From JAJECS01 sp965262745 (GTDB taxonomy: Bacteria; Chloroflexota; UBA11872), in assembly GCA_965262745.1 (NCBI GenBank), contig OZ253558.1, positions 2,418,001 through 2,482,000 on the forward strand: 64,000 nt of DNA. Direction: 5' to 3'. The stretch's first letter is position 1. Each line of letters begins with the position of its first letter. The notes beneath the pieces were generated by a model. The model ran no database searches, was not told the DNA's origin, and saw only the letters and a list, made by a program, of their open reading frames with translations. The translations under genes and the position numbers were made by a program. This document shows positions 16,073 through 25,744 of the stretch, piece by piece.

Positions 16073-16226
16073 CGGCCGGTGGCCCAGGCCGCGTGCAGCC
16101 TGGGAACAAGGCCGCGGCCCTTTCTTAGACCCATCACCGCCGCCCCCGGTCCGGTCGGGCGTGGGACGGCGCTGCGTCGTGCCAATCGGCCAAGGGAGCC
16201 CCACGCTGCACGCAGCGCGGGCCACC
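16073..16226. repeat. Intergenic region with inverted CCCAGGC-type hairpins, possible MITE-like element
   Basis: CCCAGGCCGC-GT-GCAGCCTGGG (16083-16104) is a near-perfect hairpin within GCCGGTGGCCCAGGC. A degenerate inverted relative (CCACGCTGCACGCAGCGCGG then GCCACCG) lies at about 16199-16225, so the roughly 150-base interval is bounded by inverted copies. A clean copy of the hairpin follows selB at 31256-31286. It lies between the convergent selW and first giant membrane protein genes and may also end transcription. Confidence 0.45.
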
Positions 16227-16271
16227 GAACCACGGAACGGGGCAATCCAGACCGCGACCACGCTCAACGGC

Positions 16272-19200
16272 CTAGCGCGGCGTGCGATCAGGATTCCACC
16301 CAATTTCGCCGTAATAGCCTGTGTTCCGGTCGACGGTTCCGGCGGCGCGCTGCTCGATGGCGGCGATGCCGGTGAACACCTCGTAGGCGGCGCCGGCGTC
16401 GCTGAGCACGACGCGCGCGAGGGGCACGATGTGCTGGATTTCCACGTAGCCGGAGCGGGGATCGGTGGGCGCGACGGTGAGCGCGAGCAGATACGTCTGG
16501 CCGGGGATGAGGCTGGTGTCGCCGGCGCCCGGGTCGCCATTGATGGTGAGCTGCCGGGCGTCGAATTCGAGACGGACATTCTGCTCGGGCGCATAGTGGG
16601 CCAGCGGACCGGGCCACCAGTGCAGGGAGGAGCGGGGTCTCGGGTCATCGCTCGGCAGGCTGACGCCGAGCGGGCCGGCCGCGTAGAGACGGAGTTCGGA
16701 GCCGGCGGCGAAAGTGAGGTTGCGGGGGTTTCGGTACCAAAGATTGAGGACCGCGCGCTGCCCGACGACGCCGCCGTCGAAGGCGAGGGCGGCGATGGGG
16801 GCCTCCTGGGTGGCGGACGCGGCGGGGTGGTGCGGCCGGAGTTGGACGAAGGGAGCGAGGGCGGCGGGGGCGCTGAGCGTGAGGGCGCGGCAGTCCGGGA
16901 CGGTGAGCGTGAGGATCTGCGGAAGACCGGTGAGGGTGAGCGTGGCGGGGCCGGCCGCGAGGACAGTGCCGGGCTCGCCGAGGACGCGCAGATCGATCTG
17001 GTCGTTGGGAGCGGCGTCGCAGACGGAGCGCAGGGGATCGGGGAGCGAGGCAGGGCGGGGCCCGACGCGCCCAACCGGCGACCACGCCGCCGCCGAAAGG
17101 TCATAGGCGCGCAGCTCATAGCCGTTCCAGATGGCGTCAGGGCGCGACAGCCCGAGCACGATTGGCTCCACCGTCGCCGGGAGCACGGCGACGCCGCGAT
17201 CCGTCAAGGGACGCAGAGGCACGCCGCGCGGGAAGCGGGAGGCGCGGTCGATGAACGTGCTGACGGTCTGTACGTCGGGGTGATCGGCAAACGCCATGAG
17301 GAGCATCTGACGGTGATACGGGGTCAGTCCACCGAGCAGGGAAAGGGGGGCGTCAGAGGGCACGAGTTGGCGCAGGGCGCGGTAGCTCCCCGGCGCGGCG
17401 ACGGTCGTCCCGGCGCCGGCTGCTACCGCATAGACGCGATGCCGCATGCCGGAGACCGAGCGCCGATCGGCCGCCAGGGTGAAGTGGGCGGGATCGGTCA
17501 GCAGCCGTCGGGCGTCTGCGGGCCACGCGGCCTCCAGGCGGTCGGTGACATGCAGGTGGGTGATATCCATGTCGGCGAGATCGTCGCGGTGCAGGAAGCG
17601 CAGCGCGTCCTCGTAGACAGGCGCGGCCTGCACCGACAGGACCTGCAGGCTGCGGCCGGAGGTCGGCGCGGAGACGCCCGCGAGGGAGGCGGCGACGGCG
17701 GGATAGGGAGTCAGCAGCCGCGCGTCGGCGGGCAGCGTCTGCGCGAGCCAGTCGTAGAAGTCCCAGTTGCGGTCAAGCTCGGAGCTGAACCGCGTGTACG
17801 CCAAGGAGGGCGCACGAGCATCACGCACGGTGACAGACGTGCTCGGCGGAGCGGTAAACGCCTTCTGCGCGGCGAGGACCACATCGGGGAGGCTGGTGGG
17901 GAGGATCGCGAAGAGCCCCACGGCCAGCGCCGCGAGCGCGCGCCGCCAGGCCGGCATGCGGCCGATGAGCGCACCGGCGCCGGCCAGCGCGCCAATCATG
18001 GCGACGCGGGCCGCTAGGTCGGCGAAGCGCGCGTCGTTCATCGGCACGCCTGAGTGCACCGTCAGGGCGCCGAGCACCCCGAAGGCGCCGGCCGCGGCGA
18101 GGTAGCCCAGACTCCAACTCCGCCGACGGAATGCGGCGAGCGCGCCGACGGCGATGAGCGGCAGGAGGCCGACGCTGATCAGCAGCGGGCCGGCGAGGCC
18201 AAACGGCGCCGCGTTGAACCGCTCCGGCTCCCAGGCGACGTAGGCCCAGCCGGCGGTGCCGCCGCGGCCGAGGAGCGCATCGGAGATGGAGCCGCCGGCG
18301 AGCACCACGAGCAAGGCGCTCACGACCAGCGCGGCAGCGAGCATGTACCGCTTGCGCCCCCGCAGCCGGACGAGCCGCGCCGCGCCCACAAGCGCCAGGG
18401 CGCCGCAGGCGAAGAGCATGACGGAGGTTTCGGTGAGGGCGAGGACCCCGGCGCCAGCCGCGAGTACCGCCGCCGGCCGGCGAGCCACGCCGGCCTCGAG
18501 CGCGGCCGCGACCAGGAACACGACGGCCACGGCGAAGTGCCGATGCGTTCCGATGATCCACGACCACGACGGGCCCGTGTCCGCGGAGTTACGGACGCCT
18601 AGGCCCGCGAGGAATCCCTCGAAGCCGGTCACCTCCGAGGGGACCGCGACGTAGGGCGGCAGGCCGAGGAGCACGGCCGCGGGACCCACGGTCGTCGCCG
18701 CACCGGCAGCAAGGGCCAGCGGCAGCGGCGTGCCCATGTCGTAGGTGAAGCCGGCAGCGACGAGGGTGAGCGCGACAACCAGAAACGGCAAGAGGGTGTC
18801 GAAGACCGCCCACGGCGGGGCGCTGGTGGTGCTGAAGATGCTGGCCGCGAGCAAGTTGGTGCCGTAGTGGTAGCCGATGCCCGCGTCGACGCCATAGGGG
18901 GGCTCGGGCGGAAACACCCCGTTGGCTAGGCGAAGGGCCAGCGGGTAGTGCCAGGACTCATCGGCAAACGGGGAGTGCGTCCGGTTCGTGAAGGCAAGGA
19001 GGAAGACGCCGACCCCAAGAAGAACCAACGCCAGCAGGATGAGGACCGAGCGGCGGGAGGGGCGGCGGGGAGCGCCGAGGCGCCAGGCGACGACCGCGGC
19101 CGCTACTGATGGAGCGATCAACCCAAACCATGCGGCCGGGGCGCCGGGGATGACATAGGCGGCGAGATTGGTAACCAGCAGCACCGTGACAGCGCCGAGG

Positions 19201-19346
19201 ATGGGGGCGTAGAAGGGCCAGACCAAGCGCGGACGGTGTCGGAAGGCGGCGGCGGCGAGGGGCGCGCCGATGGCCACCATCCACAGGCACACGCCCACGG
19301 ACGCCAGCACACCGGGCCAGGGCGAAGCGGTGGGGTCGAGGCTCAT
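16272..19346 (-). CDS. Giant polytopic membrane protein, tandem copy 1
   Basis: A 1,024-residue protein. Roughly the first 510 residues hold 12 or more hydrophobic helices; the last 500 are soluble, presumably outside the membrane, and rich in beta-strand text. The first large loop has FADESWHYPLALRLANG and GVDAGIGYHYGTNLLAASI. An acidic DE after the early helices and the YHYG pattern recall GT-C glycosyltransferases and the DUF2298/YYY family, but no named family is certain. A sugar-transfer or envelope role is inference. It is nearly identical to copy 2 (about 94% in the DNA stretches compared by eye) and of exactly the same length. ATG 19346 is chosen because MSLDPxASPWPG is shared by all three copies. 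Confidence 0.8.
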   Translation of the reverse strand: MSLDPTASPWPGVLASVGVCLWMVAIGAPLAAAAFRHRPRLVWPFYAPILGAVTVLLVTNLAAYVIPGAPAAWFGLIAPSVAAAVVAWRLGAPRRPSRRSVLILLALVLLGVGVFLLAFTNRTHSPFADESWHYPLALRLANGVFPPEPPYGVDAGIGYHYGTNLLAASIFSTTSAPPWAVFDTLLPFLVVALTLVAAGFTYDMGTPLPLALAAGAATTVGPAAVLLGLPPYVAVPSEVTGFEGFLAGLGVRNSADTGPSWSWIIGTHRHFAVAVVFLVAAALEAGVARRPAAVLAAGAGVLALTETSVMLFACGALALVGAARLVRLRGRKRYMLAAALVVSALLVVLAGGSISDALLGRGGTAGWAYVAWEPERFNAAPFGLAGPLLISVGLLPLIAVGALAAFRRRSWSLGYLAAAGAFGVLGALTVHSGVPMNDARFADLAARVAMIGALAGAGALIGRMPAWRRALAALAVGLFAILPTSLPDVVLAAQKAFTAPPSTSVTVRDARAPSLAYTRFSSELDRNWDFYDWLAQTLPADARLLTPYPAVAASLAGVSAPTSGRSLQVLSVQAAPVYEDALRFLHRDDLADMDITHLHVTDRLEAAWPADARRLLTDPAHFTLAADRRSVSGMRHRVYAVAAGAGTTVAAPGSYRALRQLVPSDAPLSLLGGLTPYHRQMLLMAFADHPDVQTVSTFIDRASRFPRGVPLRPLTDRGVAVLPATVEPIVLGLSRPDAIWNGYELRAYDLSAAAWSPVGRVGPRPASLPDPLRSVCDAAPNDQIDLRVLGEPGTVLAAGPATLTLTGLPQILTLTVPDCRALTLSAPAALAPFVQLRPHHPAASATQEAPIAALAFDGGVVGQRAVLNLWYRNPRNLTFAAGSELRLYAAGPLGVSLPSDDPRPRSSLHWWPGPLAHYAPEQNVRLEFDARQLTINGDPGAGDTSLIPGQTYLLALTVAPTDPRSGYVEIQHIVPLARVVLSDAGAAYEVFTGIAAIEQRAAGTVDRNTGYYGEIGWNPDRTPR

Positions 19347-19373
19347 AAGGCCCAAGACGGTGGGCGCGCCAGC

Positions 19374-22300
19374 CTAGCGGGGCGTGCGATCGGGGTTCCA
19401 CCCGATCTCGCCGTAGTAGCCGGTGTTCCGGTCGACGGTGCCGGCGGCGCGCTGCTCGATGGCGGCGATGCCGGTGAACACCTCGTAGGCGGCGCCGGCG
19501 TCGCTGAGCACGACGCGCGCGAGGGGCACGATGTGCTGGATTTCCACATAGCCGGAGCGGGGATCGACACCCGCGACGGTGAGCGCGAGCAGATACGTCT
19601 GGCCGGGGGTGAGGCTGGTGTCGCCGGCGCCCGGGTCGCCATTGATGGTGAGCTGCCGGGCGTCAAATTCGAGACGGACATTCTGCTCGGGCGCATCGTG
19701 GGTCAGCGGACCGGGCCACCAGTGCAGGGAGGAGCGGGGTCTCGGATCGTCGCTCGACAGGCTGACGCCGAGCGGGCCGGCCGCGTAGAGACGGAGCTCG
19801 GAGCCGGTGGCGAAGGTGAGGCTGCGGGGGTTGCGGTACCAAAGATTGAGGACCGCGCGCTGCCCGTCGACGCCGCCGTCGAAGGCGAGGGCGGCGCTAG
19901 GGACCTCCTGGGCGGCGGACGCGGCGGGATGGTGCGGCCGGAGTTGGACAAAGGGCGCGAGGGCGGCGGCGGCGCTGAGCGTGAGGGCGCGGCAGTCGGG
20001 GACGGTGAGCGTGAGGATTTGTGGAAGACCGGTGAGGGTGAGCGTGGCGGGGCCGGCCGCGAGGACCGTGTCGGGCTCGCCGAGGACGCGCAGATCGATC
20101 TGGTCGTTGGGAGCAGCGGTGCAGACGGAGCGCAGGGGATCGGGGAGCGCGGCAGGGCGGGGGCCGACGCGCCCAACCGGCGACCAGGATGCCGCCGCGA
20201 GGTCATAGGCGCGCAGCTCATAGCCGTTCCAGATGGCGTCAGGGCGCGACAGCCCGAGCATGATCGGCTCCACCGTCGCCGGGAGCACGGCGACGCCGCG
20301 ATCCGTCAGGGGGCGCGGAGGCACGCCGCGCGGGAAGCGGGAGGCGCGGTCGATGAACGTGGGGACGGTCTGTAGGTCGGGGTGATCGGCGAACGCCATG
20401 AGGAGCATTTTGCGGTGATACGGGGTCAGTCCACCGAGCAGGGCGAGGGGGGCGTCGGAGGGCACGAGCTGGCGCAGGGCGCGGTAGCTTCCCGGCGCGG
20501 CGACGGTCGTCCCGGAGCCGGGGGCGACCGCATAGACGCGATGCCGCATGCCGGAGACCGAGCGCCGATCAGCCACAAGGGTGAAGTGGGCGGGATCGGG
20601 CAGCAGCCGCCGGGCGTCTGGGGACCACGCGGCCTCCAGGCGGTCGGTGACGTGCAGGTGGGTGATGTCCATGTCGGCGAGATCGTCGCGGTGCAGGAAG
20701 CGCAACGCGTCCTCGTAGACCGGCGCGTCCTGCGGCGACAGGACCTGCAGGCTGCGGCCGGAGGTCGGCGCGGAGACGCCGGCGAGGGAGGCGGCGACGG
20801 CGGGATAGGGGGTCAGCAGCCGCGCGTCGGCAGGCAGCGTCCGCGCGAGCCAGTCGTAGAAGTCCCAGTTGAGGTCAAGCTCGGAGCTGAACCGCGTGTA
20901 CGCCAAGGAGGGCGCACGAGCATCGCGCACGGTGACGGATGTGCTCGGCGGATCGCTAAACGCCTGCTGCACGGCGACGATCACGCCGGGCAGGCTGGTG
21001 GGCATAACCGCGAAGAGTCCCACGGCCAGCACCGCGGGTACGCGCCGCGAAGCGGGCCAGCGGCCGATGAGCGCACCGGTGCCGGCCAGCGCGCCGACCA
21101 TGGCGACGGCAGCGGCCAAGACGGCGAAGCGCGCGTCGTTCATCGGGACGCCTGAGTGCACCGTCACGGCGCCGAGCACCCCGAAGGCACCGGCCGCGGC
21201 GAGGTAGCCCAGACTCCAACTCCGCCGGCGGAATGCGGCGAGCGCACCGACGGCAATGAGCGGCAGGAGGCCGACGCGGATCAGCAGCGGGCCGGCCAGG
21301 TCAAACGGCGTCGCGTTGAACCACGCCGGCTCCCAGACGCCGGAGGCCAAGCCGGCGGTGCCGCCGCGGCCGAGGAGCGCATCGGAGATGGAGCCGCCGG
21401 CGAGCAGCACGAGCAAGGCGCTCACGACCAGCGCGGCAGCGAGCATGTACCGCTTGCGTCCCCGCAGCCGGACGAGCTGTGCCGCGCCCACAAGCGCCAG
21501 GGCGCCGCAGGCGAAGAGCATGACGGAGGTTTCGGTGAGGGCAAGGACCCCGGCGCCAGCCGCGAGCACCGCAACCGGCCGGCGAGCCACGCCGGCCTCG
21601 AGCGCGGCCGCCACGAGGAACACGACGGCCAGCGCGAAGTGCCTGTGCGAGCCGAGGATCCACGGGAACGACACACCCGTGGCCGCGGTGTCACGGACGC
21701 CCAGTCCCGACAGGAATCCCTCGAAGCCCGTCAACTCCTCGGGTACCGCGACGTAGGGCGGCAGGCCAAGCAGCAAGCGCCCGGGAAACACCGCGGCCGC
21801 CGCGCCGACGCCGAAAGCCAACGGCAGCGGGGCGCCTACGTCGTACGTGAAGCCGGCAGCGACGAGGGCGAAGGCCATGATCAGGAACGGCAGGAGGGTG
21901 TCGAAGACCGCCCAGGGCGGGGCGCTGGTGACGCTGAAGATGCTGGCCGCGAGCAAGTTGGTGCCGTAGTGGTAGCCAATGCCCGCGTCGACGCCATAGG
22001 GGGGCTCGGGCGGAAACGCCCCGTTGGCTAGGCGGAGGGCCAGCGGGTAGTGCCAGGACTCATCGGCAAACGGGGAGTGAGCCCGGTTCGTGAAGGCAAG
22101 GAGGAAGATGCCGATCCCAAGGAGGACCAGCGCCAGCAGGATGAGGGCCGAGCGGCGGGAAGGGCGGCGGGGAACGCCAAGGTGCCAGGCGACGACCGCG
22201 GCCGCTACTGTTGGAGCGATCAACCCAAACCATGCAGCCGGGGCGCCGGGGATGACATAGGCGGCGAGATTGGTAACCAGCAGCACCGTGACGACGCCGA

Positions 22301-22448
22301 GGATTGGGGCGTAGAAGGGCCAGACCAAGCGCGGACGGTGTCGGAAGGCGGCGGCGGCGAGGGGCGCGCCGATGGCCGCCATCCACAGGCACACGCCCAC
22401 GGACGCCAGTAAACCTGGCCAGGGGGAAGCGGAGGGATCCAGACTCAT
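19374..22448 (-). CDS. Giant polytopic membrane protein, tandem copy 2
   Basis: A 1,024-residue paralogue of copy 1, offset by exactly 3,102 bases with no length change. The polytopic N-terminal half and soluble C-terminal half are conserved, including ADESWHYPLALRLANG, the YHYG loop and C-terminal EQNVRLEFDARQLTINGD. Differences cluster in a few loops: about residues 205-275 (VGAPLPLAFGVGAAAAVFPG here against MGTPLPLALAAGAATTVGPA in copy 1) and around GLASGVWEPAWFNATPF. Its stop lies 27 bases upstream of the copy 1 start, so copies 3, 2 and 1 are probably transcribed in that order as an operon. A 38-residue N-terminal extension is possible but not shared by the other copies. Confidence 0.8.
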   Translation of the reverse strand: MSLDPSASPWPGLLASVGVCLWMAAIGAPLAAAAFRHRPRLVWPFYAPILGVVTVLLVTNLAAYVIPGAPAAWFGLIAPTVAAAVVAWHLGVPRRPSRRSALILLALVLLGIGIFLLAFTNRAHSPFADESWHYPLALRLANGAFPPEPPYGVDAGIGYHYGTNLLAASIFSVTSAPPWAVFDTLLPFLIMAFALVAAGFTYDVGAPLPLAFGVGAAAAVFPGRLLLGLPPYVAVPEELTGFEGFLSGLGVRDTAATGVSFPWILGSHRHFALAVVFLVAAALEAGVARRPVAVLAAGAGVLALTETSVMLFACGALALVGAAQLVRLRGRKRYMLAAALVVSALLVLLAGGSISDALLGRGGTAGLASGVWEPAWFNATPFDLAGPLLIRVGLLPLIAVGALAAFRRRSWSLGYLAAAGAFGVLGAVTVHSGVPMNDARFAVLAAAVAMVGALAGTGALIGRWPASRRVPAVLAVGLFAVMPTSLPGVIVAVQQAFSDPPSTSVTVRDARAPSLAYTRFSSELDLNWDFYDWLARTLPADARLLTPYPAVAASLAGVSAPTSGRSLQVLSPQDAPVYEDALRFLHRDDLADMDITHLHVTDRLEAAWSPDARRLLPDPAHFTLVADRRSVSGMRHRVYAVAPGSGTTVAAPGSYRALRQLVPSDAPLALLGGLTPYHRKMLLMAFADHPDLQTVPTFIDRASRFPRGVPPRPLTDRGVAVLPATVEPIMLGLSRPDAIWNGYELRAYDLAAASWSPVGRVGPRPAALPDPLRSVCTAAPNDQIDLRVLGEPDTVLAAGPATLTLTGLPQILTLTVPDCRALTLSAAAALAPFVQLRPHHPAASAAQEVPSAALAFDGGVDGQRAVLNLWYRNPRSLTFATGSELRLYAAGPLGVSLSSDDPRPRSSLHWWPGPLTHDAPEQNVRLEFDARQLTINGDPGAGDTSLTPGQTYLLALTVAGVDPRSGYVEIQHIVPLARVVLSDAGAAYEVFTGIAAIEQRAAGTVDRNTGYYGEIGWNPDRTPR

Positions 22449-22524
22449 GGGGCTAGGCGTCCGTAACTTGAGCCCTGCCGACGGCCGAGCGCGGCGTGGG
22501 ATCGGGGTCTCGGCAAGCCCGCCG

Positions 22525-25500
22525 TCATAACCGGACCGCCGCGGGTATCGTGCCGGGCGCACGGTGCTCGATGGTGACGATCCCGGAAAGCATTTCGTAT
22601 GCCACGCCGGTCTCGCCGGTCACCACGCGGGCCAGCGGCACGATGTGCTGGACCTCCACCAGGCTGTCGCGGGGATTGACGCCCGCGACGGTGAGCGCGA
22701 GCAGATAGGTCTGGCCCGGCGTGGGCCGCGAGGCCGAACCGCCGCCCGGATCGCCGTTGATTTCGAGCCGCCGGGCGTCGAATTCGATACGGACACTCTG
22801 CTCGGGTGCCGGCAGATACACCGGTCCCGGCCACCAGCGCACTGAGGCGGCGCGAGGGTTCGGGTTGTCCTCCGACAAGCCCACGCCGAGCCGACTTGCC
22901 TCGTAGAGGCGGAACTCGGTGCTGGTGACGAAGGGCACGCCCTCGGGGTTGCGATACCAGAGGCTGATGATGGCGCGTCCTCCGTCGACGCCGCCGTCGA
23001 AGGCGAGGGCGGCGATGGGCACGTCCATCTCGATCGGCCGGGCTGAGCGCTGCGGTCGGATCTGCGCGAATGGCGCAACGGCGGCGTCCGCGCGCAGGGT
23101 GAACGCGCCGCAATCCGGGACGGCGACCTGGAAGACCTGCGGCAGGCCGGTGAGGCGGAGGGTGGCGGAGCCGGCCGTGAGGCTGGCGCCGGGTTCGCCG
23201 AGGAGGCGCAGATCGAGCAGGCCGTTGGGAGCGGCGTCGCAGATGGCGCGCAGCGAGTCGGGGAGCGGGGCGGGGAGGGGCCCGACGCGCGCGACGGGCG
23301 ACCAGGCGGCGGCGGGGTCGTAGGCGCGCAGGCCCTGGCCGCGCCACAAGGCCTCGTCGCGCGGCAGCCCGAGGGCGGTGGGCTCGAGGGGCTCCTGCAG
23401 GAAGACCACGCCGTGCGCGGGGAGGTCGGTCAGGGTGTCGATGGGGGGGATGCGCGTCGCACGGTCGAAATACGAGGGATACTCGGCGCCCAGGTCGTCG
23501 TGATCGAGAAAGGCGCTGAGGACGGCGACGCGGTGCGTGCCCGGCGGCCCGCCCAACACCGCAATGGGCGCGTCGGGCGGAACGGTCGAGCGCAGGGCGC
23601 GGTAGCTGGACGGGTCGACGGCGGTCGTGCCAGCGCCGGGCCGGACCTCGAAGACGCGGTGCCGTCCGCCTTTGGTGTGGATGTCCGTGAGCAGCGTGAA
23701 GTGGGTCGGATCGTCGAGCAGCCGCCGCGCGGCGGCGCTCAATAGGGCCGCCATCGAGTCGCTGACATGCACGTGGGTGATGCCGAGGTCTGCCAAATCA
23801 TCCCGGTGCAGGAAGCGCAGGGCGTCGGGGTACACGTGCGAGGCGGTCCAGCTGGAAAACACCTGGAAATCGCGGCCGGATCGCGGCGAAGCGATGCCAG
23901 ACGCTGTCGCGCTGACGTACGCCTCGGGCGTGAGCAGGCGCGCCTCGGTGGGCAAGGCGCGCCGCAGCCAGGCGTAAAACTCCCAGTTGGCTACCAGGTA
24001 TCCACCGAAGTACAAGCGGTCGCGGTAGTGGTGCCCGGAGGAGTCCGCCGCCGGATTGGCGGTTGCGAGATCGTGGAACGCGAGGCGGGTGCCAGCGACC
24101 GCCCGGGGCAGGGAGGAGGGCAGCAGGACGAGCAGGCCAACTGCCCCGGCCGCGGCGAGCCGCCGCCGCCCTGGGAGCGCGCCGACCAGGGCGCCCAGGC
24201 CGGCGAGCGCGCCGATGCCTACGACCGCTTGAACAAGCGTGACGATGCGGTAGTTATTCAGTTCAACGGGCGACCGCAGCAGCAAGACTTCCAGCCAGCC
24301 AAAGGCGCCGACGGCCGCGAGAAAGGCGAGGCCCCAGCTGCGCCGCAGCCACGCCGCGCCCGCCGCAACCGCAATCAGCAGAATAGCCCCGATCTTGACC
24401 AGCGCCGGCCCCGCTGGCTCGCCGGGCCGGAGCGAGTCGGTGATGGGCCCCCAGGCGAGGCGCTCCCAGGCGACGCGCACCATCCCCGCGGTGCCCCCGC
24501 GATCAAAGAGCGAGTCGGAGATGGGACCGCCGGCAAGCACGACCAGCAAGGCGCTCGCGACCAGCGCGGCGGCGAGGAGGAGCCGCTCACGCCCCCGCAA
24601 CCCGAGAAGGCGCACGCCCCCTACCAGCGCCAGGGCGGCGCAGGCGATGAGCATAACCGTCGCCTCCGCTAGGGCGAATACCCCAGCGCTGGCGACCAGC
24701 ACCAACGCTCGCCGCCGCCCCGCGCCGCCGTGCAGCGCGGCGGCGACCAGCACGGCGAAGCCAAGCGCCAGCGCCCATTGCGGGCGCTCCATCCACATGA
24801 ACGCCCCACCACGGATTGAGGGGTCGAGGAAGACCCCGCCCCCCAGGTACTGGGTGTCGACGCCGAGCAGCAAAGCCCTGCCAAACAGCCCGACGGTGGC
24901 GCCCAGGCCCAGGGCGAGCAGCAGCGGCGCGCCCACGTCATAGGCGAACCCGGCCACGGCCAGGACGAGCACGACCACCAGGAAGGGCGTGAGGGCGTCA
25001 AACGCCGCCCAGGGCATGGCGCCGGTCGTGCCGATGATGCTGGCCGCCAGCAGGTCGTGCCCATAGTGGTAGCCGGGACTGGCATCGACGCCGAACGGCG
25101 TGACCGGCGGGAACACACCCTCGGCGAACCGGAGCGCCAGGGGGAAGTGCCAGGTGTAGTCGCGGATACTCCAGTGCATACGGTTGGCATAGGCGAGGGC
25201 GAAGACGCCGACGGCGAGGAGACCCACCGCCAGCAGCACGAGCGCTGAGCGGCGGGAGGGGCGGCGGGGCGCGCCGAGGCGCCAGAGGATGACGAGCGAC
25301 GCCGCGGAGGGAGCGACCAACCCGAACCAGATGGCGGGGACACCGGGAATGACGTGGAAGGCGAGATTGGTGAGGAGCAGCACGACGGCGATGCCAAGGA
25401 TCGGGGCGTAGAAGGGCCAGACCAAGCGCGGACGGTGTCGGAAGGCGGCGGCGGCGAGGGGCGCGCCGATGGCCACCATCCACAGGCACACGCCCACGGA

Positions 25501-25545
25501 CGCCAGCACACCGGGCCAGGGCGAAGCGGTGGGATCTAGACTCAT
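22525..25545 (-). CDS. Giant polytopic membrane protein, tandem copy 3 (divergent)
   Basis: A 1,006-residue paralogue and the first gene of the tandem array in transcription order. Topology matches copies 1 and 2, with YHYGHDLLAASI conserved, but most of the protein is clearly diverged (for example MHWSIRDYTWHFPLALRFAEG where the others read HSPFADESWHYPLALRLANG, so the DE pair is not kept). The exception is the first 51 residues, identical to copy 1 and nearly so in DNA (about 25404-25540 against 19218-19341), which suggests gene conversion. C-terminal soluble domain retained (EQSVRIEFDARRLEINGD). No ribosome binding site is seen at the ATG. Confidence 0.8.
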   Translation of the reverse strand: MSLDPTASPWPGVLASVGVCLWMVAIGAPLAAAAFRHRPRLVWPFYAPILGIAVVLLLTNLAFHVIPGVPAIWFGLVAPSAASLVILWRLGAPRRPSRRSALVLLAVGLLAVGVFALAYANRMHWSIRDYTWHFPLALRFAEGVFPPVTPFGVDASPGYHYGHDLLAASIIGTTGAMPWAAFDALTPFLVVVLVLAVAGFAYDVGAPLLLALGLGATVGLFGRALLLGVDTQYLGGGVFLDPSIRGGAFMWMERPQWALALGFAVLVAAALHGGAGRRRALVLVASAGVFALAEATVMLIACAALALVGGVRLLGLRGRERLLLAAALVASALLVVLAGGPISDSLFDRGGTAGMVRVAWERLAWGPITDSLRPGEPAGPALVKIGAILLIAVAAGAAWLRRSWGLAFLAAVGAFGWLEVLLLRSPVELNNYRIVTLVQAVVGIGALAGLGALVGALPGRRRLAAAGAVGLLVLLPSSLPRAVAGTRLAFHDLATANPAADSSGHHYRDRLYFGGYLVANWEFYAWLRRALPTEARLLTPEAYVSATASGIASPRSGRDFQVFSSWTASHVYPDALRFLHRDDLADLGITHVHVSDSMAALLSAAARRLLDDPTHFTLLTDIHTKGGRHRVFEVRPGAGTTAVDPSSYRALRSTVPPDAPIAVLGGPPGTHRVAVLSAFLDHDDLGAEYPSYFDRATRIPPIDTLTDLPAHGVVFLQEPLEPTALGLPRDEALWRGQGLRAYDPAAAWSPVARVGPLPAPLPDSLRAICDAAPNGLLDLRLLGEPGASLTAGSATLRLTGLPQVFQVAVPDCGAFTLRADAAVAPFAQIRPQRSARPIEMDVPIAALAFDGGVDGGRAIISLWYRNPEGVPFVTSTEFRLYEASRLGVGLSEDNPNPRAASVRWWPGPVYLPAPEQSVRIEFDARRLEINGDPGGGSASRPTPGQTYLLALTVAGVNPRDSLVEVQHIVPLARVVTGETGVAYEMLSGIVTIEHRAPGTIPAAVRL

Positions 25546-25608
25546 GTCGTTGTGCCCGGCCCCGCGAACGTCATGCCTGGCCCGGCGTTGTCACCCCGAG
25601 CCCCATTT

Positions 25609-25633
25609 GTCGTTCCGAGCAGAGCGAGGAATC
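25609..25633. repeat. GTCRTTCCGAGC-AGCGAGGAATC repeat, copy 1
   Basis: GTCGTTCCGAGCAGAGCGAG followed by GAATC matches the dispersed intergenic repeat GTCATTCCGAGCGCAGCGAG found again at 40085-40110. It lies in the 199-base gap between glcF and the tandem membrane genes, which otherwise shows nothing recognisable. Confidence 0.65.
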
Positions 25634-25744
25634 GCGAACGTTCAATCGGCGCGCCGGGCTCTCCGCCCGGACCCTCGTCCCAGGCGTGCGCAGTTGTCCA
25701 CGCTCCCGGCAAGGTGTCGCAGTCCTGGAATCACGCTCGGACCG

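Noticed and set aside
16161..20375. Long plus-strand frames antisense to the tandem membrane genes (16161-18017 and 19236-20375), similar to each other
   Set aside because: They resemble each other only because the DNA beneath is duplicated. The minus-strand frames have membrane-protein character and conserved starts.
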